Below are positions 9,562-17,606 of a stretch of 46,936 nt of DNA, piece by piece. The translations under genes and the position numbers were made by a program. Position 1 is the stretch's first letter; every line of letters begins with the position of its first letter. Where the stretch lies: NCBI GenBank assembly GCA_944325505.1, contig CALVAJ010000015.1:1-46936 (forward strand), in the 5' to 3' direction. The notes beneath the pieces were generated by a model, which made no database searches, was not told where the DNA came from, and saw only the letters and a list, made by a program, of their open reading frames with translations. This DNA is from an uncultured Bacteroidales bacterium. Lineage in GTDB: Bacteria; Bacteroidota; Bacteroidia; Bacteroidales; UBA932.

Positions 9562-9849
9562 TTATGCTGGTTTTTCTGTTGAAAACATGTTGAAAACACT
9601 GTTGATACTTTTTTAAAACTAATTTTGATTTACCCGTTTTAAAATCATAAGCAGCAAAAAAGCATGATATCAAAATTTATTTATCACTTTTTTATAAAAT
9701 GGGCAATATTATATTTATCAACATTTCTATTGAAAGACAAATGAATGTCAGTCCGGTAGTTAGATAAAGTTTTCAACATTTCAACACCTGTATCAATAAC
9801 AACTATAATCAAAAATAAAATCTATATTTGTATATAATTTTCAATTCAG
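9552..9849. other. AT-rich divergent intergenic region with seven DnaA-box-like 9-mers; candidate replication origin
   Basis: Between divergent mfd and ruvB, GC is about 24% by hand count. TTATCAACA occurs at 9552-9560 and 9715-9723, TTTTCAACA at 9770-9778 and ATTTCAACA at 9778-9786. On the other strand, TTTTCAACA lies at 9577-9585 and 9588-9596, as part of a perfect tandem repeat of TGTTGAAAACA, and GTATCAACA at 9600-9608. All share the core TCAACA. TTATCAACA differs by one base from the DnaA box TTATCCACA. AT-rich runs at 9607-9720 and 9790-9845 could serve for unwinding. Origin function is inferred from sequence; an ordinary regulatory region is the alternative. Confidence 0.45.
9823..9830 (+). 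promoter_or_regulatory. -7 element of the ruvB promoter
   Basis: TATATTTG matches the Bacteroidota -7 consensus TAnnTTTG and lies 19 bp ahead of the ruvB ATG. No TTG is present at the ideal -33 position, so only the -7 half is well supported. Confidence 0.5.
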
Positions 9850-10875
9850 ATGACAAACGGCAGTTTCGATCCGCACGGGTCAAGTGACGGCAAAGATAAA
9901 GAATTAGACGGAATAATAAGGCCGCAGGACCTCAAAGAATTCACCGGACAGGATAAAATCATTTCAAACCTCAAAGTGTTCGTCAAAGCGGCGAAAATGA
10001 GGGGTGAATCCCTTGACCATGTACTTTTCCACGGTCCTCCAGGACTTGGAAAGACTACTCTTGCACATATTATAGCGAATGAACTCGGAGTAGGAATGAA
10101 GGTAACGTCCGGACCGATTCTCGACAAGCCTGGCGACCTTGCAGGTCTTCTCACCTCTCTTGACGAGGGGGACGTTCTGTTCATCGATGAAATACACAGG
10201 CTTTCTCCGGTGGTGGAGGAATATCTCTATTCGGCGATGGAGGATTTTGTCATCGATATCATGATAGACAAAGGTCCCGGGGCGAGGTCTGTCAGGATTT
10301 CTCTGAATCCTTTTACCCTTGTAGGGGCGACCACAAGGAGCGGACTGCTTACGTCTCCGCTGAGGGCGAGGTTCGGAATAACATGCGCACTTGAATATTA
10401 CGATACTTCAGACCTCGAACATATAGTCAAAAGAAGCGCGTCGATTCTCAATATCGGCATAGATGATGATGCCGCTTATGAGATTGCCCTCAGAAGCCGC
10501 GGCACTCCGCGTATAGCCAATTCGCTTTTAAGGAGGGTAAGGGATTTTGCCCAGGTCGTAGGCAGCGGCACCGTTGATCTCAAGATAGCAAAGTATGCGC
10601 TCGATGCGCTGAACATCGACAAGAGAGGACTTGATTCCGTAGACAACAAGATACTGAGGACAATCATAACCAAATTCAACGGAGGTCCCGTAGGTGCCAA
10701 CACGATAGCCACGGCCGTAGGTGAGGATCAGGGGACCCTTGAGGAAGTTTATGAGCCGTTCCTTATAAAGGAAGGGTTCATAATAAGGACACCGCGGGGC
10801 AGGGAGGCTACCGAGCTTGCATACAGACATCTCGGGTATGACAAGGGGCTTCCGCAGGAGAACCTTCTGTTCTGA
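9850..10875 (+). CDS. ruvB: Holliday-junction branch-migration ATPase
   Basis: A 341-residue AAA+ motor that, as hexamers loaded by RuvA, drives branch migration in recombinational repair. Walker A is G-P-P-G-L-G-K-T near residue 62, Walker B L-F-I-D-E-I-H near 110, sensor G-A-T-T-R-S near 156, and the arginine-finger region P-L-R-A-R-F-G near 170. A C-terminal winged helix ends the protein. The length is typical. The cognate ruvA is about 9 kb away on the opposite strand, so the pair is not an operon here. The signal-peptide protein gene starts 19 bp downstream. Confidence 0.97.
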   Translation: MTNGSFDPHGSSDGKDKELDGIIRPQDLKEFTGQDKIISNLKVFVKAAKMRGESLDHVLFHGPPGLGKTTLAHIIANELGVGMKVTSGPILDKPGDLAGLLTSLDEGDVLFIDEIHRLSPVVEEYLYSAMEDFVIDIMIDKGPGARSVRISLNPFTLVGATTRSGLLTSPLRARFGITCALEYYDTSDLEHIVKRSASILNIGIDDDAAYEIALRSRGTPRIANSLLRRVRDFAQVVGSGTVDLKIAKYALDALNIDKRGLDSVDNKILRTIITKFNGGPVGANTIATAVGEDQGTLEEVYEPFLIKEGFIIRTPRGREATELAYRHLGYDKGLPQENLLF

Positions 10876-10894
10876 CCTGACCGTATTGAAGCCT

Positions 10895-12181
10895 ATGAAG
10901 CATTCGATATACATATCCGTATTTTCTTTAATTCTTTTTTTATTGCCGGCATACAGGTCTGCCGCCTGTACGGCAGCTGTTATTTCCGGAAATGCCACAC
11001 CTGACGGGCGTCCTCTGCTATGGAAACACAGGGATACCGGGATACTTGACAACAGGCTCGAGTTTTTCCGTGGGGACAGGTATTGCTTTACAGGACTTGT
11101 AAATTCCGGCGGGAATATTGCCCCTGGTGCCTCTTCTTCCGACAGGGAAGTGTGGATAGGTGCAAATACGGCCGGATTTGCCATTATGAACACCGCTTCG
11201 TACAATATAAAGGATGATACTTTGCCCCGGTCACTTATGGACAGGGAAGGGATACTTATATTCAGGGCCCTCGGAATATGCGGAAACATATCGGACTTCG
11301 AGCATTTTCTCGATACGCTCCGCAGGCCTTTCGGGGTTGAGGCCAATTTCGGCGTTATAGATTCCGACGGAGGCGCGGCAATGTATGAGGTAAACAACCG
11401 CTCATATAGGAAATACGATGTCAATGATCCTTTCGTGGCACCTGAAGGCTATATGGTGTTCACTAATTTTTCCTTTTCCGGAAGAAAGGATGATATCATG
11501 GGGTATGAGCGTTATCTTACCGCATCGGCAATATTCAGGGAAGCTGATGAAAGGAATTCGGATTTTACTCCTGAATTCCTGTTCGATTCCCTTTCAAGAT
11601 CTTTCAGGAATGAGTTTCTCGGTATTGACTATACTGTAGATTATGAAAGGATGGTCGGGGAAGGGATGTGCAACGGAATAGTTCCGGACAGTGATTTCAT
11701 ACCGCGGAGAAGTACTTCCGCATCTGTTGCGGTAAAAGGCGTTACTTCCGGAGAGGACCCTTTCCATACTGTTATATGGACTGTACTGGGGTATCCACCA
11801 TGCGGAGTGGCCATACCTGTGCCTTTGGCTGATGAGGACCATATACCGTATTATATGAAAAGTCCTTTACCGTCAGGAAAGGCGGAGATGTGCAGCCTTT
11901 CACTTTATATCAAGAACAGGTATGTGTTCAGGTTTGATATAAGCAATGGAGCCGGCTATCTGGATATAGGACAGCTGCTGAGCGGAGAGGATGGAAGGCC
12001 TCCGGTTCTGTCCTGCTGCAGAAATGCTGAAGAAGAAATAAGGAAAGTCTTCAACGGACTTTATGAAGAGTATCTTGCCGGGAACATTTCCCGTGAGCTC
12101 TACCTTGACAGATATGATGCTCTGTCCCGTGGTTTTCTTGATACATATATTAACAATATAAGCTGTTTCTTGCCCGAGTAG
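10895..12181 (+). CDS. Exported Ntn-hydrolase (C45/C69-like, acyl-CoA:6-APA acyltransferase or amidase fold)
   Basis: A 428-residue precursor. I chose ATG 10895 over an in-frame ATG at 10817, inside ruvB, because it begins a clean signal peptide (M-K-H-S-I-Y, hydrophobic core, then Y-R-S-A-A). Cleavage before Cys25 would expose an N-terminal cysteine in C-T-A-A-V-I-S-G, followed by the conserved P-D-G-R-P-L-L-W-K-H-R-D-T segment. That arrangement is typical of N-terminal-nucleophile amidases of the carcinine-hydrolase / isopenicillin-N acyltransferase type. The substrate is unknown; an acylated amino acid, peptide or bile-acid-like amide is possible. It follows ruvB closely, and frdA has its own promoter. 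Confidence 0.75.
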   Translation: MKHSIYISVFSLILFLLPAYRSAACTAAVISGNATPDGRPLLWKHRDTGILDNRLEFFRGDRYCFTGLVNSGGNIAPGASSSDREVWIGANTAGFAIMNTASYNIKDDTLPRSLMDREGILIFRALGICGNISDFEHFLDTLRRPFGVEANFGVIDSDGGAAMYEVNNRSYRKYDVNDPFVAPEGYMVFTNFSFSGRKDDIMGYERYLTASAIFREADERNSDFTPEFLFDSLSRSFRNEFLGIDYTVDYERMVGEGMCNGIVPDSDFIPRRSTSASVAVKGVTSGEDPFHTVIWTVLGYPPCGVAIPVPLADEDHIPYYMKSPLPSGKAEMCSLSLYIKNRYVFRFDISNGAGYLDIGQLLSGEDGRPPVLSCCRNAEEEIRKVFNGLYEEYLAGNISRELYLDRYDALSRGFLDTYINNISCFLPE

Positions 12182-12192
12182 CTAACTTTTAA

Positions 12193-12223
12193 TTGCTCAT
12201 TTGCTTAAAAATCATTAAACTTG
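12193..12223 (+). promoter_or_regulatory. Bacteroides-type promoter of frdAB
   Basis: TTG at 12193-12195, a 20-bp spacer, then TAAACTTG (7 of 8 to TAnnTTTG) at 12216-12223. The frdA ATG follows at 12251. The spacing is exactly as expected, which implies frdAB is transcribed independently of the preceding gene. Confidence 0.6.
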
Positions 12224-12250
12224 CGCAGAAATTTCATTAAACATCATAAA

Positions 12251-14197
12251 ATGGCCGAAAAATTAATTTCTAAGATTCCTGAGGGTCCTTTGTCTGAGAA
12301 ATGGACAAAGCATAAATCTCAGATCCGTGTTGTCAATCCGGGCAACAAGAGGAAACTCGAAATCATTGTCGTCGGAACCGGACTCGGCGGTGCGTCTGCA
12401 GCTGCTACGCTGGGTCAGCTCGGTTATAATGTAAAGGTGTTCTGCATAAGCGATTCTCCTCGCCGTGCGCATTCCATCGCGGCTCAGGGCGGTATCAATG
12501 CTGCAAAGAACTATCAGAATGACAATGACTCTGTCTATCGTCTTTTCTACGAGACCATCAAAGGAGGCGACTACCGCAGCCGTGAAGCCAATGTCTATCG
12601 TCTTGCCGAAGTGAGCGGCAACATCATCGACCAGTGTGTAGCTCAGGGAGTTCCTTTTGCAAGGGAATATGGCGGACTTCTTTCCAACAGGTCTTTCGGC
12701 GGCGCTCAGGTGAGCCGTACTTTCTATGCCAGAGGCCAGACCGGACAGCAGCTTCTTCTCGGGGCCTACGCTGCCATGAACCGTCAGATAGCCCTCGGTA
12801 CAGTCAAGAGCTATCCGCGTCATGAGATGCTCGATGTAGTGCTCATCAACGGTGAGGCTAAAGGTATCATAGCAAGGAATCTTGTTACAGGAGAAATTGA
12901 AAGGTTCGGCGCACATGCTGTAGTAATTGCTACAGGAGGCTATGGAAATACCTATTTCCTTTCTACCAATGCCATGAACAGCAACGGTTCTGCGGCTTGG
13001 CAGTGCTATAAGAAAGGTGCCTATTTTGCAAATCCTTGCTTCGCACAGATCCACCCTACATGTATTCCGGTACACGGCGACCAGCAGTCGAAGCTGACCC
13101 TTATGTCAGAGTCTCTGCGTAACGACGGGCGTATCTGGGTGCCTAAGAAGAAGGAAGATGTGGAAAAACTCCGCAAGAAACAGATAAAGCCTTCGCAGAT
13201 AGCTGAGGAAGACAGAGACTACTATCTCGAGCGCCGCTACCCTGCATTCGGTAATCTCGTACCTCGTGACGTGGCTTCACGTGCTGCAAAGGAGAGATGC
13301 GATGCCGGTTTCGGAGTCAATGAGACAGGCCTTGCGGTATTCCTTGATTTTGCTACGTCCATCGAAAGACTCGGCGTAGACAAGATCCGCGAAAGATACG
13401 GCAACCTCTTCCAGATGTATCAGAAAATTACTGATACTGACCCTTATAAGGAGCCTATGATGATCTATCCTGCTATCCATTATACGATGGGAGGTCTTTG
13501 GGTGGACTATAATCTCCAGACTACCATACCTGGTCTTTATGCCATAGGTGAGGCAAACTTCAGTGACCATGGCGGAAACCGTCTCGGAGCATCGGCTCTG
13601 ATGCAGGGTCTTGCAGACGGTTATTTCATACTTCCTTATACTATCGGAGACTATCTTGCAACGCAGTTCAAGAATCCTAAGACCGACACTAACGCTCCTG
13701 AATTCGAAGAGGCAGAGAAAGCCGTCAAGGCCAAGATCGAAAAGCTTCTTTCCGTCAAAGGCAAGCATACCGTCGACGAGATTCACAAGAAACTCGGACA
13801 TATCATGTGGGAATATGTCGGTATGGCCCGTAATGAAGCCGGTCTTAAGAAGGCTATCGAACTGATTCAGGAACTTCGCAAGGAATTCTGGTCCGACGTC
13901 TATGTCGCAGGTGACAAGGATAACTTCAACCAGGAGCTCGAAAAGGCTCTCAGGCTTGCAGATTTCCTTGAAATAGGTGAGCTTATGGCACGCGACGCCC
14001 TCCATCGCCGCGAGTCCTGCGGAGGTCACTTCCGTGAGGAAATGCAGACTGAGGACGGAGAGACCAAGAGGGATGACGAGAACTTCATGTATGTCGGTGC
14101 ATGGGAATACAAGGGTGACAATGTCGAGCCTGAACTCCACAAGGAGCCTCTTGTATACGAGAATATCAAGATAGCTACCAGAAACTATAAAGACTAA
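12251..14197 (+). CDS. frdA: Fumarate reductase / succinate dehydrogenase flavoprotein subunit
   Basis: A 648-residue flavoprotein that interconverts fumarate and succinate. In anaerobic Bacteroidales it works mainly as a fumarate reductase. ATG 12251 ([13 protein letters not shown]) fits the family N-terminus better than an in-frame ATG 30 bp upstream. FAD binding begins [20 protein letters not shown] near residue 74 contains the histidine for covalent flavin. The substrate-site arginines and [10 protein letters not shown] near 413 are present. The length matches the Bacteroidota/epsilon-type enzyme. frdB follows after 5 bp. No cytochrome b gene precedes it. Confidence 0.95.
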   Translation: MAEKLISKIPEGPLSEKWTKHKSQIRVVNPGNKRKLEIIVVGTGLGGASAAATLGQLGYNVKVFCISDSPRRAHSIAAQGGINAAKNYQNDNDSVYRLFYETIKGGDYRSREANVYRLAEVSGNIIDQCVAQGVPFAREYGGLLSNRSFGGAQVSRTFYARGQTGQQLLLGAYAAMNRQIALGTVKSYPRHEMLDVVLINGEAKGIIARNLVTGEIERFGAHAVVIATGGYGNTYFLSTNAMNSNGSAAWQCYKKGAYFANPCFAQIHPTCIPVHGDQQSKLTLMSESLRNDGRIWVPKKKEDVEKLRKKQIKPSQIAEEDRDYYLERRYPAFGNLVPRDVASRAAKERCDAGFGVNETGLAVFLDFATSIERLGVDKIRERYGNLFQMYQKITDTDPYKEPMMIYPAIHYTMGGLWVDYNLQTTIPGLYAIGEANFSDHGGNRLGASALMQGLADGYFILPYTIGDYLATQFKNPKTDTNAPEFEEAEKAVKAKIEKLLSVKGKHTVDEIHKKLGHIMWEYVGMARNEAGLKKAIELIQELRKEFWSDVYVAGDKDNFNQELEKALRLADFLEIGELMARDALHRRESCGGHFREEMQTEDGETKRDDENFMYVGAWEYKGDNVEPELHKEPLVYENIKIATRNYKD

Positions 14198-14202
14198 TTG
14201 AA

Positions 14203-14982
14203 ATGGATTTAACTTTGAAAGTATGGCGTCAGAAAAACGCCAAGACAAAAGGACGTTTTGAGACCTACAAGGTCAAGAATATATCTCCTGACAGTTCCTT
14301 TCTTGAGATGCTCGACATCCTTAACGAGCAGCTCATCCATGAAGGGATGGATCCGGTAGCTGTTGAGAGAGGTTGCCAGAGTAGCGGCCCTGTCTCTTTC
14401 GACCACGACTGCCGTGAAGGTATCTGCGGTGCCTGCTCACTGTATATTAACGGTAGGGCACACGGACCTGATGATGAAGTTACTACATGCCAGCTCCACA
14501 TGCGTAAATTCAAAGACGGTGATACTATTACCATCGAGCCGTGGAGAAGCAATGTCTTCCCTGTGATAAAGGACCTTGTCGTTGACCGCAAGGCTTTTGA
14601 TAAAATCCAGCAGGCAGGCGGTTTCATTTCCGTGAATACAGGCGGAGTTCCTGACGGAAACGTAATCCCTATCTCGCATGAGACTGCTGAGGAGAGCATG
14701 GACGGTGCAGCCTGCATCGGGTGCGGTGCATGCGTGGCCACCTGCAAGAACGGTTCTGCAATGCTTTTCGTTGCTGCAAGGGTAAGTTCACTCGCACTTC
14801 TTCCACAGGGTAGGGTAGAGGCAGCCAAGAGAGCCAAGGCGATGATCGCCAAGATGGACGAACTCGGATTCGGTGCCTGCACCAATACCCGCGCCTGTGA
14901 AATGGAATGCCCTAAGCATGTGACTATCTCGCATATAGCACGTCTTAACAGGGAGTTCCTGAAGGCCAAGTTCAAAGACTAG
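14203..14982 (+). CDS. frdB: Fumarate reductase / succinate dehydrogenase iron-sulfur subunit
   Basis: A 259-residue electron-transfer subunit linking the flavoprotein to the membrane quinone site. The [2Fe-2S] motif C-R-E-G-I-C-G-A-C lies near residue 70. The [4Fe-4S] motif [11 protein letters not shown] lies near 171. The third cluster motif [12 protein letters not shown] is near 226. All cluster cysteines look intact. It is translated right after frdA and ends before a strong terminator. The expected membrane anchor (FrdC-like cytochrome b) must be encoded elsewhere. Confidence 0.95.
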   Translation: MDLTLKVWRQKNAKTKGRFETYKVKNISPDSSFLEMLDILNEQLIHEGMDPVAVERGCQSSGPVSFDHDCREGICGACSLYINGRAHGPDDEVTTCQLHMRKFKDGDTITIEPWRSNVFPVIKDLVVDRKAFDKIQQAGGFISVNTGGVPDGNVIPISHETAEESMDGAACIGCGACVATCKNGSAMLFVAARVSSLALLPQGRVEAAKRAKAMIAKMDELGFGACTNTRACEMECPKHVTISHIARLNREFLKAKFKD

Positions 14983-14999
14983 TTTACGCTTTTAATATC

Positions 15000-15035
15000 G
15001 AGAAGCCGGTTCGTAAAACCGGCTTCTCTTTTTTT
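15000..15035 (+). terminator. Rho-independent terminator of frdAB
   Basis: A perfect 12-bp stem (GAGAAGCCGGTT with its complement at 15017-15028) closes a 5-nt loop and is followed by seven T residues. It sits 17 bp after the frdB stop. It points in the direction of frdAB and faces the convergent hflX end. Confidence 0.92.
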
Positions 15036-15100
15036 ACATTAGGTCTGCTTCTTGATTTTCTTTTCCCTCTTGATACCCAGATAGGGATTAATCTTTGATT

Positions 15101-16288
15101 CTACCACAGGAAGTTATCGAACGGATAGCGTCCTGCATGGATTTCTGCTACCATCTTGTACAAGTCTGAGCGCAGTTTGTCTATTCCGATCCTGTTCTTT
15201 GCGGAGATGAAGATGCAAGGCGTGTTCTCCTTTGCTATCCAGCTGTTCTTGAACTCGTCGAGAGTATAATTTACGGGCTTTTTAGGCTCTAAAGAGAACT
15301 CGTCATACTCCTCATATCTATAAGCATCTATTTTGTTGAATACGACGAAAATAGGCTTGTTTATGGCGTTTATGTCGCGAAGTGTCTCTTCAACTACTCT
15401 GATGTGTTCTTCAAAGTTGGGGTGCGATATGTCCACCACGTGCATGAGTATGTCTGCTTCACGTACTTCATCAAGGGTGCTTTTGAATGCTTCTACAAGC
15501 TGCGTAGGGAGTTTCCTTATGAACCCTACAGTATCGCTCAGCAGGAAAGGCACGTTCTCGATTACTACCTTCCTTACAGTGGTATCAAGGGTAGCAAAGA
15601 GCTTGTTTTCTGCGAAAACATCGCTTTTCGCAAGCAGGTTCATCAATGTGCTTTTTCCTACATTGGTATAGCCTACAAGCGATATCCTGACCAGTGAGCC
15701 TCTGTTTCCTCTCTGTGAGGCCATCTGCTTGTCTATTTTTTTCAGCTGTTCCTTCAGCCTGGCTATCTTGTCCTGTATGATACGGCGGTCGGTTTCTATC
15801 TGGGTCTCACCCGGACCTCTCATTCCGATACCTCCCTTCTGCCTTTCAAGGTGTGTCCACATTCTGGTCAGTCGCGGCAGAAGGTACTGGTACTGTGCCA
15901 GTTCTACTTGTGTTTTTGCATAGGCTGTCTTGGCTCTCTGGGCAAATATGTCAAGAATCAGGTTCGTCCTGTCGAGAATCCTGCAGGAAAGTTCCCTTTC
16001 AAGATTTCTTAGCTGGGTAGGGGAGAGTTCATCGTCAAATATGACGACATCAGTTTCATTTTCAGCTATATATGACTTTATTTCTTCAAGTTTTCCGCTT
16101 CTGATATATGTTCTTGAATCCGGCCTGTCTACTTTTTGTATGAACCTTTTTTTCCCTTCCGCGCCTGCGGTTTCGGCAAGGAATTCGAGTTCATCCAGAT
16201 ATTCGAGGACCTGTCTTTCATCGTCTCCCTGTTTTATAACTCCTACAAAGACGGCCTTTTCAATATATCTTTCTTTGATTTCTATCAT
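15101..16288 (-). CDS. hflX: Ribosome-associated GTPase HflX
   Basis: A 395-residue GTPase that binds the 50S subunit and splits stalled or hibernating ribosomes, typically under stress. It has an HflX N-terminal domain, a coiled helical linker containing the signature G-G-I-G-M-R-G-P-G-E-T-Q-I-E, and a G domain with G1 G-Y-T-N-V-G-K-S-T near residue 203, G3 D-T-V-G-F and G4 N-K-I-D. I chose ATG 16288 (M-I-E-I-K-E-R-Y) because an upstream in-frame ATG at 16351 lies in the terminator hairpin of tonB. Confidence 0.93.
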   Translation of the reverse strand: MIEIKERYIEKAVFVGVIKQGDDERQVLEYLDELEFLAETAGAEGKKRFIQKVDRPDSRTYIRSGKLEEIKSYIAENETDVVIFDDELSPTQLRNLERELSCRILDRTNLILDIFAQRAKTAYAKTQVELAQYQYLLPRLTRMWTHLERQKGGIGMRGPGETQIETDRRIIQDKIARLKEQLKKIDKQMASQRGNRGSLVRISLVGYTNVGKSTLMNLLAKSDVFAENKLFATLDTTVRKVVIENVPFLLSDTVGFIRKLPTQLVEAFKSTLDEVREADILMHVVDISHPNFEEHIRVVEETLRDINAINKPIFVVFNKIDAYRYEEYDEFSLEPKKPVNYTLDEFKNSWIAKENTPCIFISAKNRIGIDKLRSDLYKMVAEIHAGRYPFDNFLW

Positions 16289-16335
16289 ATTCTGTATATG
16301 AAGATTTTCTATACTATAAGCACATTTAACCAATA

Positions 16336-16368
16336 AAAAAGGTCCAGCCATATAGGTCGGACCTTTTT
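16336..16368 (-). terminator. Symmetrical terminator between tonB and hflX
   Basis: AAAAAGGTCC pairs with GGACCTTTTT in a 10-bp stem around a 13-nt loop. Read leftward it ends tonB 20 bp after its stop. Because the stem is A/T-flanked on both sides it could act in either direction. Confidence 0.75.
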
Positions 16369-16387
16369 AAGAGTCTCTTTTCAATGT

Positions 16388-17083
16388 TTATCTCAACTGG
16401 AAGATAACAGGGAAGGTATATGTTACCTTTACTGCACGGTCCCTCTGTTTTCCAGGAGTCCATTTAGGCGACATTGAAACTACCCTGACAGCTTCCTTGT
16501 CAAGTGAAGGGTCGACGCCACGGAGTACCTTGATATTGCTTACTGTTCCGTCCGTGTTTACGGTGAACTGGAGGGTTACACGTCCTGAAACACCGTTTTC
16601 TTTTGCTATTTCAGGATATACGAGCCTTTCATTTACCCATTTTGAAAATGCGTTGGCATCGCCTCCCATGAATGAAGGTTTCTCTTCCACAAACTGGAAA
16701 GGAATAGCTTCTTCTTCTACAACTTCCTCTTCTACAGTCTCGACATAGTCCATAATCTCTACACCCATGCTTGCATCGTCCTCAAGATTCATGAACAGGT
16801 TATCGTCTACCTGAATTTCGTCATCGACGATATCGATCTGGTCTGACAGGATAGGAATTTTCGGGGCAGCGGTTGGAGGAGGTGGAGGTGTTTCCTGTGT
16901 GATAGGAATCATTTCCTCTGCTTCAACTACTTCAGCAGTCTCTTCGAAAACGGATACCTGCTTGTCAGTCGTACTCCACTCGAACGCGAACCATACGACA
17001 CCGAGAGAGATTATCAGACCAATCTCGGTGAATAGCAGCTTCTTGTTCTCAAGATTGGCTTTAGGTGACTTTTTGATTTCCAT
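16388..17083 (-). CDS. tonB: TonB family energy transducer
   Basis: A 231-residue inner-membrane protein that passes proton-motive-force energy from ExbBD to outer-membrane TonB-dependent receptors. A basic N-terminus precedes one membrane segment (about 15-35). A proline run (T-P-P-P-P-P-T-A-A-P) and an acidic glutamate/aspartate-rich periplasmic spacer follow. The TonB C-terminal domain covers about 150-231, with V-Y-P-E-I-A-K-E-N-G-V-S-G-R-V and a final P-V-I-F-Q-L. No exbB or exbD is adjacent. Bacteroidales normally carry several tonB paralogues, so the receptor partner cannot be assigned. Confidence 0.9.
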   Translation of the reverse strand: MEIKKSPKANLENKKLLFTEIGLIISLGVVWFAFEWSTTDKQVSVFEETAEVVEAEEMIPITQETPPPPPTAAPKIPILSDQIDIVDDEIQVDDNLFMNLEDDASMGVEIMDYVETVEEEVVEEEAIPFQFVEEKPSFMGGDANAFSKWVNERLVYPEIAKENGVSGRVTLQFTVNTDGTVSNIKVLRGVDPSLDKEAVRVVSMSPKWTPGKQRDRAVKVTYTFPVIFQLR

Positions 17084-17164
17084 ATTACAATGTATTTATT
17101 TCCGGTTTAGCGGCGTAAAGTTAAAAAATATATTTTTTATTTCATAATTTTTTCTTTGAAGTTT

Positions 17165-17172
17165 TATCTTTG
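17165..17172 (+). promoter_or_regulatory. -7 element of the ybeY-mnmG promoter
   Basis: TATCTTTG is a perfect TAnnTTTG match, 14 bp ahead of the ybeY ATG. The -33 position reads TCA rather than TTG. Confidence 0.55.
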
Positions 17173-17186
17173 CGAAAAAATATTTT

Positions 17187-17606
17187 ATGATACTCTATTA
17201 TTATGAGGATTTAGATTTTATCTTTAAAGGCAAGACACTTAATAACAGGTGGCTGCGGCTTGTTGCCGAGAGCGAGATAAAGCGTGCGGGTGACATATCT
17301 ATAATCTTCTGTTCGGACAATTATATTCTGGATATAAACCAGAGATATCTCCAGCACGATTATTTTACCGATATCATTACTTTCGACTATTGTGAAGGTG
17401 ACAGATTGTCCGGAGATCTCTTTATAAGTATCGACAGTGTCAGGGAAAATGCCCGTGAGTATGGAACTGAGTTCAAGGATGAGCTGAACAGGGTCATTGT
17501 CCACGGCCTTCTTCATCTTATAGGATATGATGACCATACCGCAGAGGAAAAGGAAGTGATGAGAAAGAAGGAGGATTATTATCTTTCATTAAGGGAGTTG
17601 CTCTGA
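17187..17606 (+). CDS. ybeY: Endoribonuclease YbeY (16S rRNA maturation)
   Basis: A 139-residue single-strand-specific metal-dependent RNase involved in 16S rRNA 3'-end maturation and ribosome quality control. The zinc-binding signature [12 protein letters not shown] lies near residues 105-117, with all three histidines present. The length is typical. Its TGA overlaps the mnmG ATG by one base, so the two are translationally coupled. Confidence 0.95.
   Translation: MILYYYEDLDFIFKGKTLNNRWLRLVAESEIKRAGDISIIFCSDNYILDINQRYLQHDYFTDIITFDYCEGDRLSGDLFISIDSVRENAREYGTEFKDELNRVIVHGLLHLIGYDDHTAEEKEVMRKKEDYYLSLRELL

Noticed and set aside
9600-9720. Coding sequence in the mfd/ruvB gap
   Set aside because: AT-rich with frequent stops in all frames; no credible gene seen.
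10817-10894. Longer N-terminus of the Ntn-hydrolase from ATG 10817
   Set aside because: It lies inside the 3' end of ruvB and would bury the clear signal peptide.
10528-11424. 298-codon open frame antisense to ruvB and the Ntn-hydrolase
   Set aside because: It lies opposite two convincing genes, has no recognisable domain and has scrambled composition typical of antisense frames.
13277-14248. 323-codon open frame antisense to frdA
   Set aside because: frdA is fully supported by family motifs. The opposite frame shows no domain and arises from codon bias.
16289-16351. Longer hflX start at 16351
   Set aside because: The added codons come from the terminator hairpin of tonB, and the standard N-terminus begins at 16288.
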